This document shows positions 6,004 through 15,700 of a stretch of DNA of 20,729 nt, one piece after another. The notes beneath the pieces are model-generated. The model was not told where the DNA came from. It did not search any database and saw nothing but the letters and a program-made list of their open reading frames with translations. The DNA is taken from positions 7,920 to 28,648 of the forward strand of contig DFGG01000189.1 of assembly GCA_002371695.1 (NCBI GenBank), in the 5' to 3' direction. Positions within the stretch are counted from its first letter, which is position 1, and each line of letters starts with the position of its first letter. This DNA is from a bacterium UBA3756. GTDB lineage: Bacteria; Bacteroidota; Bacteroidia; Bacteroidales; Bacteroidaceae. The translations under genes and the position numbers were made by a program.

Positions 6004-6759
6004 ATGAGCATAAAGAGAAAATATCCAGTAGGCATTCAGAGCTTTGAGAGTATTTCGCAGATGGGCATCTTTAGCAAACTTAACAACTTGCAAAACATCT
6101 CGATGGTCGCTGCTTTTGATGCGCTTTGCGGCATCAGTGAGGAAGAACTGACCACCCAGATGCGTCCTGATTTAGAATCGCTGGGTGAGGCTAACGGCCT
6201 GAGCTACGAAGAGCAGCTGGCAGATCTGAAACGGATGTACGACGGCTATCATTTCAGTCGGAAGAAAACCGATATCTATAACCCCTTCAGCCTTGTGAAT
6301 GTTTTCAAGACTCAGGAATTGAATAGCTACTGGTTTGCCAGCGGTACTTCAAGCGCGGTGATTGAGTTGCTTTGCCAGATGCCGCCTATCGCACTAAAAG
6401 ACATCGACGGGCGAAGATGTCCTGTTACGGCCTTCGACCTGTCGATCGACAGCTATCAAGACCCGTTGCCTGCACTCTACCAAAGCGGATATCTCACGAT
6501 TAAGGACTATCAGCCCGACCGTCGGATGTCCGAGGAGCCGACGGCTAAGGGCCAGAGCGACCTGGTGCTGCTCATGCCGAAGGGCATCTATGTGATAGAA
6601 ATCAAATATGACCAATCAGCTGAAGAGGCCCTCGACCAGATTGACCGCAAGGGCTACGCCGGGAAATACCGCCTGGACGGCCGTCCCGTCACCAACGTGG
6701 GCATCAGCTTCTCATCGGAAGAACGAAATATAACAGAATGGAAATCAATAGCAAAATGA
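6004..6759 (+). CDS. Cut-down AAA-like/PD-(D/E)XK nuclease protein with two apparent internal deletions
   Basis: 251-residue protein. It begins KRKYPVGIQSFE, the usual N-terminus of Bacteroidetes AAA-ATPase-like plus DUF1703 (PD-(D/E)XK) proteins, normally about 500-550 residues. Near residue 17 it jumps to the middle of the family (SQMGIFSKLNNLQNISM... YDGYHFS... YNPFSL... YWFASGT... YQSGYLTIK). The P-loop ATPase part, some 200 residues, is absent: no Walker A or B. Near residue 175 a second block of about 100 residues appears missing. The nuclease core remains: Asp186 (GQSDLVLL) and Glu199-x-Lys201 (VIEIKYD), then the usual C-terminal RNITEW. Both deletions keep the frame. Start ATG 6004 was chosen from family alignment; the frame is open further upstream but overlaps the fimbrillin. 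Its stop overlaps the giant gene's start (ATGA, 6756-6759). Whether it is a decaying gene or a working mini-version is open. Deletion sizes are from memory of the family. Confidence 0.75.
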   Translation: MSIKRKYPVGIQSFESISQMGIFSKLNNLQNISMVAAFDALCGISEEELTTQMRPDLESLGEANGLSYEEQLADLKRMYDGYHFSRKKTDIYNPFSLVNVFKTQELNSYWFASGTSSAVIELLCQMPPIALKDIDGRRCPVTAFDLSIDSYQDPLPALYQSGYLTIKDYQPDRRMSEEPTAKGQSDLVLLMPKGIYVIEIKYDQSAEEALDQIDRKGYAGKYRLDGRPVTNVGISFSSEERNITEWKSIAK

Positions 6760-9700
6760 AAAAACAAATTCAACATATCTCTCTGGTATTAATGCTGCTG
6801 CTGTTAGGCGGCATGATGAATGAGGCTTGGGGTAAGATTACTTATCATATCCTATCGTTGCCGATGACGACTTACCAAAGGGATGGTGCGAATAATGTAG
6901 AGGGAAATACCGTATCACAGTATCGGACAGATGTTCGTGTGGAGGTGCTGCGAGTAGTGAGTTCAACCCTGACCGTCGGCTTGCCTTTCGAATACAAGAG
7001 TCCGCTGGCCACAAACTACAGGTACTACACGGCCTCTTCTATAGCTCAAACAGGTCCAAGCCAACTATATGGTTATAACAACACCACTTACTATTTTTAT
7101 AATATCACTGATGGCTCAGCTAATACAACGAACAATGCAAACTATGGAGATGGCGCAGATGGAGATGATAATACCCCAACCGATGCCGCTGTTGCAGCAG
7201 GAGTTCGACTGACTCCCGGAGCAGCTTGTTCAGACAATATCCACATCTACGTTACTTACGATATTAAGGCATCTCCTGAGATTGATTTGTCAGCTACTCT
7301 GAATACAACAACAGGCCTATTAAGTCCGAGCAAAGAATATAATATCCACTTAAAAGACCGCATGGTAGTGCTGAATCAGAACCGTCAGAATCGCCCTGGT
7401 GCCGTGCTTGACGGATACTATACACCAGAACAATTAGCCAGTAATGATTTCTCCTGGATAGCCAAGGAAGGATTGAACAATACTGCCGGCTGGCGTTTCT
7501 TTGGGTTTAAGTTTGGTGGAAACGATCCTTATAACGTCACCATTTACACGTCATACGACAAAAGTACTACATTTAGGGGAATTGGCCAAAATAACTTCTC
7601 CACCAACGATGTGAAGGACAGGGAAAAATACCTACAAAAGGATGTGTTTAAGGAGTATCGAGGCTCGTCTTTTTTCCGCCTAATGGCTCAACAGATGAAC
7701 GACAAAAATATGTGGCTTTCGAGCGATGCTGATATCCAGTGGCAGGATGGTGGAAGTCGAGATGCTGGTGTAAGAAAAGTTGTGCCAGGCTACTTTAAAG
7801 GTCCTAACGACAACAAGAGTAACCTCTATGAGATGTCGCCTATCTTCAACTCCTTCGCCATTCTGAACCATAAGAGTGGAGAAGGCTATGCTTTTGCTGG
7901 TTCGAAGATGAATACCGGAACCAACAACTGGCAGCCAAGCTCAGGCGGACAAATCCAGTTCATGGACTATGGTAGCAATGGTAATAACATCACAATTGTC
8001 TATAAGGCAGAGGCAAGTGTCATGAGGGTGGATGTTTATGAGGTGAAGAAATATATCTTCCGAGTAGTGACTCCCTTTGGCAGCAATGTGGATGTTGAAG
8101 TGGAGTGGAGTGACTATAGCAAGACGGAAACCATCACCACCAGCATGATACCCGATGAGTTGAAACGAAAATATGTTAATTTCACTGGTGTTTTCAAAGC
8201 CGATACAAATGGTGATGGAACTCCTGATGCTGCTGTCACAACCTTCGAAAATGCACAAGCAACTTGTTCTACCGACGGTTCTGGCAGACCTATTATTTAT
8301 GTCGAATACGAAGTGTCAGGTGCTCCCTTTACAGCTATTCCTGCAGCCGACAAAACCACAGGTTATGGGACGGCTACCTGGTATGAAATGACCGACAAGG
8401 ATAGTAGTAAAAAGAAAATCAGATGGGATTCAAGTTCGAATTTATTTAAGAACAATGGTGCCAATGACCCTAATCCTGAACACGAGAAAGAGAGTGAGTT
8501 TGCCTTTATCGGTGACCCATACGAACTGCGTATTATCAACCGTTATCTTACAGAGAATCATCCAGATGTTCCGGAAGGTTCTGCTGGTAACCGATATGTG
8601 GGTAGTACCACAAAGGAAACTGAAACAGCCCTTACCTATAATGCTTCTGACGACGGTGCAGGATACAAGTGGGAGATACCTTACGACGAGACTTTAGGCT
8701 CTTTCACGCTGAGAGAGTTTGGTAGCACCAATGCCTATTGGAACTGGGATACAAAAGAGGGTAACACCATACAGTACACAACGACAGACGTTACCCCCAC
8801 TCGTATCAAGGTGATGGAGATAGGTAAGGAGAATTATACCTTTAAGGTGGTAGATTTGGCGGGCAACATTGCGATACAGGCGACAGAATCGCTAACACCT
8901 TTTACTACACTGACCGGCTATGCCAATATCCCGGCATCTATCCGCAGCCCCTTCCTTGCCGACGAGGATGTTAAATTCTATAGTGCCTATAGTGGAAGTG
9001 GGCGTGGGAACCTGAATCCAAGTGATGAGATCACAGAATTGCCCGGTACTGCCTGCGACATCTATGTGGCTTATACCACCACGAATCTGTCCAGTAAAAA
9101 CATCAAACTGATTTATAGCCAGCAGTTCAATGTCAAACTGAATGGAGAATATATATATTGGAACAGTAGCGACAACAAAATCCTCAGTAAAGCATCACCT
9201 ACCGATGCTGAGTTGGAATCAGGTGCCTATTTGTGGCATCTGAGGGGACGCGACCCCTATAGTATGCGCATTGACAACGTAGGAGCGAGTGTTGGGCACA
9301 CAGAATCAATAACAATCAATGTATATAACACTTCTGGTAATGGAACATACACCACAGAATCTGTCAATAATGGTATGTTTGTCAAAGTGGATGGCGGCAC
9401 ATGGGGTAATGACAAGGCACTAACGTGGATATCTGAACGCGACCAAGCTTCGCGTTTCATTGCCATGATGAGTAGCAACGTCGGTGTGTATGAGGTGCTA
9501 GCCGCTACGGGTAACGCTGACCTTTATCATATCGGTCGTGCGTCAACAGCAGGGGCTGAAACGAGAATCTACAGCAATGCCACATACGCCCACAGTGCAG
9601 ACCAGTTGCGTTTCGAGTTGGCAGGTACTCAACTCGTTTACTATCATCTGATCGATAAGAGCGGAAACGAACTCTTTGCGGGTGAGATAGAGTCAAAGAA

Positions 9701-12700
9701 CCCACGATTGGCATTGCCATCCGAATACGTCAGTCCGTTGGTGGAAGAGTATTATTTCCATCCCACCTCTGCATGTAATAGTAGAATTGCTGAAATAGCA
9801 GAGGATACACAAAATGATGGTACCGGTTCCCCCGACTACAACATTTATGTCACTTATAAGGTCAAAGATGACTTTGGCTTCGGCACAAACTATCCTCGCC
9901 TGCTGAAGTTCCTTGATCCTGCTATTCCTAAATATTATCTGGAAGACGGCGCTGACAAGCTGACGGATACTAAGATTCAGGCAGTCTACCCCTATTGTAA
10001 CGGTGATGGCAACTTGAACATCTACGGTCAGCCAATGAACGAGGAACAGATGGAAGGTGGTTCCAGCACCCGTTCACGTTGGGTGTGGTTTTTTGAGAGT
10101 GCCAACAGAGATCCTTACCATGTAAAGATTCACTCGAAGAACACCATTTCGTTTGGTGGTGGTACACACACAACTTTTTTCCAGACACAGGCCGTGCATT
10201 TCAAACAGGATGATGATGAGGACACGGAGCACATTGTCACGGGAGCCAACTTCCCCGGTATCTCGCAGGTGGCTGCCACAGAGTATATGATTCTCGGTGT
10301 GACGGGAAGATACAAATTGGTGACTACTCAGAAGATAGCGGCCGATTTGGATGGCGATGGTGATACAAATGATGTAGGTGAGAACGAGCGCCGCACCGTC
10401 AACTCTTTCGAACAGTACTGGAAAACCTATAACATGATCAAGCAGCATGTGCTGGGCATTGACTGTGTAAACGATCCAACTTATAAAGATGAATTCAGCA
10501 CAGTAAGATCGACGTTTGTCATTCCTGACGAGCTGAGAGAAACGCTGAAAACAAAACTGGACGAAAAAGGCATTGGCGGTGGCAACTGGCATAGTTATAC
10601 CGCCATCGCCAACGCACTCAGATGGAACGGCTTTAATAACGATGGCAAATCATCGAAAACAGTGGAGGAACTAGAGCACTGGTACCAGACCTTCGACATG
10701 GGTGATGGAACCTTTGACATTGAAGATGCCGACATCCCTCCCGTATTAGTGTTGCTCGACCGTCACGGATGGGAGATTATGCGTAAGCCTATTCCTACTA
10801 GCAGTAGTGATCCCCAAAGAGACGAGAAGTTAGCGGCATTAAAAGCATTCGACAGCCCGATGGTGAAGGAATATCTGTTTTGGACAAAGTCAACGAAATC
10901 CTCTGGCTGTCATAAATACCATAGTCTGGGAAATGCTATCACTGAGAGTGCTTCGAGCAGTACCCAGTTTAAGTCAACATCGTTAGCCACCTTGCCTCCA
11001 CTCAACGCAAAGAACGCAAAGGGTAACGATGGTTCCATCAACGACCATTTTGTCACCTACACCGTGAAGGAGGAGTATGAGAAGAGCTATGATTATTCTT
11101 TGGACTATACAGAAACCAAAGCTAACAATAAGGTTACTGGCTACAGCATCACATCAGAGACGGGTACACCGTCTGCCTTTATCGTCCTGCAGAACGATAA
11201 GTATGCGCAGGCTAACGGTACAGCCATTGACGGAAAGACTGTACAGACGGGCGGTCTATCAGACATGATTATCAATCCTGATGCCACTGCCGACAGCGAC
11301 ACCGATGGCAGCATCGACAATGTGAACCTATGGTACGTCCAGCCAAACCTGGAAATTGACGACGAGATGGGCATACCTTGGTCTAATACAGTAGGTAACA
11401 GCAATGAGCCATATACGAAAGAGGAATCGAAGGTCAAGTATGAGGACAAAACTGGCTTCGACCCCTATAACATACAGTTGAAGAACGTCTCTACTGGCAA
11501 GTTCTTTACCATAGGCATGACTGATTCGAAACTGGAAGGAGGCGCCTATACGGGTGACTATTCGGGAGGCTCGAGCAGTGTAACGCTTGCTGCCCAGAAT
11601 ACTAATCCTTCTGCGAATACCAGTGAAAGCTATGACCACACTCACTTGAAGATGACCAACCAGACCTTCATGGCTGTGCAGGATGAGAATGGTAACATGC
11701 AGCTGATGCCACGCTTCGACCATAGCCATCGCATCAATGTGTTTACCAAGCTGGAAACACCATTGACGGAACCTGAGGGAGACCATAGTGGAGCTCAGAC
11801 TACGCAATTGGTCCGCCCGTTGGTGTTCGACTACCATATCATTGATAACAACGGCAACACTGCTTTGCGCTATAAGACTGGTGGCGAGTTCTATCCTGCC
11901 ATCCCCGAACACTTCAAGAGTCCATTGGCTGAGGAGTTCAAGTTCTATTATGGACATGAGGCAGGTGCTGCTGTCGCAAGTACTGAAGAGGCATGGGAGA
12001 ATGCAGAAGTGATTAAGCAGAAGACTGCTACTGACGAAGCCGACATGACCACCAAGGCAGGAGCAATCACCGTTCCTGGTGATTACTACTTCAAGATAGG
12101 TAGTGCTGATACTTATACTTATAAGATGGTCACAATTGGCACGGAGATTACTGGATCGTTTGCTGCAGCAGGTATACAGGAGAGTGCCGAAATCAATGTG
12201 CGTTACACCTACGATGAGGACTACGACCACGACCACGACCAGATATTGCAAGGTAGATGGATGACTATTAAACTCAACAATCTTGATGTACAGGCTCAGG
12301 GAACAGTTGTTGCTGCAAACGATGAGACCAGCGGAACAGGCGTGTCGCTCTACACAGGTAGCAAGCCTGCCATGAATGATGCTGATGCGAAGAGGTGGCA
12401 GTGGAAGTTCCTGGCTAGTCCGAGCGTTTCTTCTTCTCCTTATTATGAAGCTCCTGACCCGTATGCTGTGAAAATTTACAACCGTGATGCCAATAAAGAT
12501 AATAATCCAACAGCCAATCCAAACAAGATGGGAACGGCTATCAAAGTGAGTGGCAAAGATCGCTTTGTCATTCTGACTCATCCTAATGGCGACTATGCTT
12601 TAGCGGCAGCTGGTGACAGTTATAATTCATACTCTTTCTTAACTGGTGCCGGCATGACCGAACCGAGCGCAACGGCTGCATCTGTCGTGGCGGATGCTTC

Positions 12701-15700
12701 ATTCAGCACGTCTCCCTCATACGGGATTGCTAATGAAGAACGCCTGCAGTTTATCAACGACGTTCCAGTCATATATACGTATAAAGTCATTACCAACGAT
12801 AATCTTCTTGCCGCATCACAGACTCAAGACGAAAGCACGGCGCAAAGCCGAAACTTCATACCTTTCCTGCCTGAAGACATTCAGACTCCGCTGCTCAACC
12901 AGAGTGACTATTTGTATTACGGTACAGCTTCAGAATCTACAGGTGTCTATACAATAGTTCCTGAATCGAGGCTTAACACCCTCTATGGCTTGTATGACGA
13001 TGTGGTGTATGTGCGCTATAATCCCTACAACGAGCTCAATTCACCCTATAAGGTGCCGAATGTCAAGGGTACTGCCGACGGGCATGTTATTAAGGGTAGC
13101 GGTTCTAATGATACCTCACTTGGCCTCCATGCCAATTTGCTTTACAACATCATTTGGTATAATGATGAGATGATGAAGAGCAGCGATGACGGTTCGGCAG
13201 TGCAAAACGAGAGCGGCCAAGCCCTGCAAGCCACAGGAAAATTCGAGTGGCAACTCGAAGGCAATGACCCATACGCCATCAAGATAAAGAGCATTGGGGC
13301 AACGAACGGCGAGACCAAGAAATATATTCATGAGGTAACGACAACGACCACCGAACTAAGTACTACACCTACCACCTTCATGATTCTCAACCGTGATGGT
13401 TACGACTATGGCGTGCTGGCGAAGACAGGCACACCAGTTGTTGGTGGTTCAGCTTCCATGCTCAGCAGTCATGGCGAAACACTCACAACTGGAGATCCTA
13501 ACCATTTTATTATCTTTGCTTTGGCTACGTTTAAGGCCATCTACCGCCTGATTATTGGGAAAACAGGTTCCAAAATTACGATTCCTTATAAAGGTACTGA
13601 GACTGGAAATGTTCTGGTTGATGCTTACGAGATTACTGACGGTACGACGCAGCGTGATCTGACAAGTGGTACACCTGCAGGCTCAACCTATCAGTTGGGA
13701 ACCAACGTTTATAGCTTCCTCAACAATGCTACTGAAATTGGTGACATCCTGTATTGTGTCGATGCCGGCTGCATCAGCCTTGGTGCCAAATTGGAAGTGC
13801 CCGAACAGTTGTATCGTCCAAACGTGAATTATAAATACTTCATTGGAGGAGTCTATAATTCTGACGGTACTTCTGCCGACAGCGAGATGAACACAAAGTA
13901 TAAGGGAACAGAGCGAACCACCATGGGCGATGATGCAGGACTTCTTGGCAAGACGGTGCTCGTTAATATCGTTTATACCTTCAACGGCGATTTGGGAACA
14001 AATGCCGGTTCAGGCTTCGTGACTAGTGTGGATGACAACCTATGGTACACCTTCGAAGCCAAAGCAGCCACACCAAAGCTGGCACAATTTACGAGTAGCC
14101 TCCAAACCAAGAGCGGCTATGCTACTCACTATACCAACGACTACCTGTGGACACCGCTTGGCGACCCCTACGGATTCAAGATGTACAACCGCTACATGCA
14201 CAAGAATTTAGGTAATACTACCACGGTGATGACGACCAGTGAGTTTAGCGAAGGCATCAATATTGAAATGAGTCCAAGCAATGCAGCCAATTCGGTCTAT
14301 GAACTGTTGGCTGATGAATCGACAACTCCTGGTTATTTCCTTGTTCACCCTGTGGTCAACAAAGAAGGAACACAATATTACATGCGCGATAACGGCGGAA
14401 CTATGCAACTGAGCGAGACTGCTACGGAATGGACTTTCGGACTGAGCGCGGATGTGATGAGACCTTATTATGAAGGAGCAGGCAATGTGGGTGGCCTTAA
14501 TGAAGCAGGCAAGGCGGCCTATGATGCAGCAGTTGTAGAAAGTGATCCGTTTACAAGGCTTGTAAGATTGCAAGATGTGGTGTATAATCACGATAAGGGA
14601 GATGGTGTTGAAGGCAACTATATTGTGCATTACACCCCCGGCTACTATCGTCTGCATAACCAGCCAGGATCAGAGGGACTTAGCACGCCACGCTACGCCA
14701 GTGGCTATCTGCATTTGACGGAGACAGATCGCGATAATGATGCTAGTCGTGATGCTGACGATGACGGAAATACTATTGATGCTATCCCCATGCATTTCTA
14801 CAGTCGCAAGGGCGTCAGCACGACCTTTGAAGGCGATGGCGGTCTTGGCACTGGCTTTACCGAAACAAATGCCACACGAGGTCCCATCCCTGTTCCCGCA
14901 ACAGAGTACGACCCCTCTAGCATCTTCTACTTCTCAGGAGAAGCCGGAGCCAGCCCGTCATCCACTATGCAGACTCAGGGATTGTATGTCAACGGAAATA
15001 AGATGCAAGAAAGTTCTACTGGAGCAACATCATTTAATATTATTGATATCGGTGGTGGCGTTGTGGCGCTGTACAATGGAGATAATTATCTCAGCTACAA
15101 ACAAACTGGCAATATCTACGATTTGAAGTACGGTAATTACGCTGACGAGAGTGCCAGATGGTGTATGGAGCCTGCAGACAATCAAGGTCTGATTGTGACA
15201 ACAAATAGTGGCGGTGATGGTTATTATTACACTACGTTCTGTGCTCCATTTGATGTGGCTATCTCCAGTGCTGCAGCTGAGGCTTATATCTGTACGGCAT
15301 GGGATACGGATATTATTCATCCTGCAAAGGTGCCTGCTAGCAACTCACATGCTGAAGGTAAGTTTGTGCCTGCTAGTACACCAGTTATCATACGTACAAA
15401 TGACATTGCCGGCAACATCAAGTTGAACCTGCCGTCCAGTGCACCAACTACGCCCGCACTTAGCTGTGTCTTTACAGGTAAGTATCTGGAACAGTTGCTG
15501 GAAACAGAAATAACTGTAAGTGACAAGGTGTATTCGTTTGGACTTCCCATCACTGGCTACGGAATCACTACTACTAGTGGGGCTACTAATGGTAATATAA
15601 CAGATGTTATTAAAAAAGACCAGGCTGATACAGGCGTAGGTTTCTATGTGAATGCCAATCCCAATAAGGAGTTAAGCGAAGAAACCGGTCAGTGGACTCC

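Noticed and set aside
12217..12242. GACCAC hexanucleotide run as a phase-variable repeat
   Set aside because: Units are six bases, so gain or loss keeps frame, and there are only about three; it more likely just encodes the Asp/His stretch DYDHDHDQ.
11328..12581. 417-codon minus-strand open frame inside the giant gene
   Set aside because: It lies wholly within the coding strand of the giant protein, whose repeat motifs continue uninterrupted; the antisense product is low-complexity and has no domain signature or ribosome binding site.
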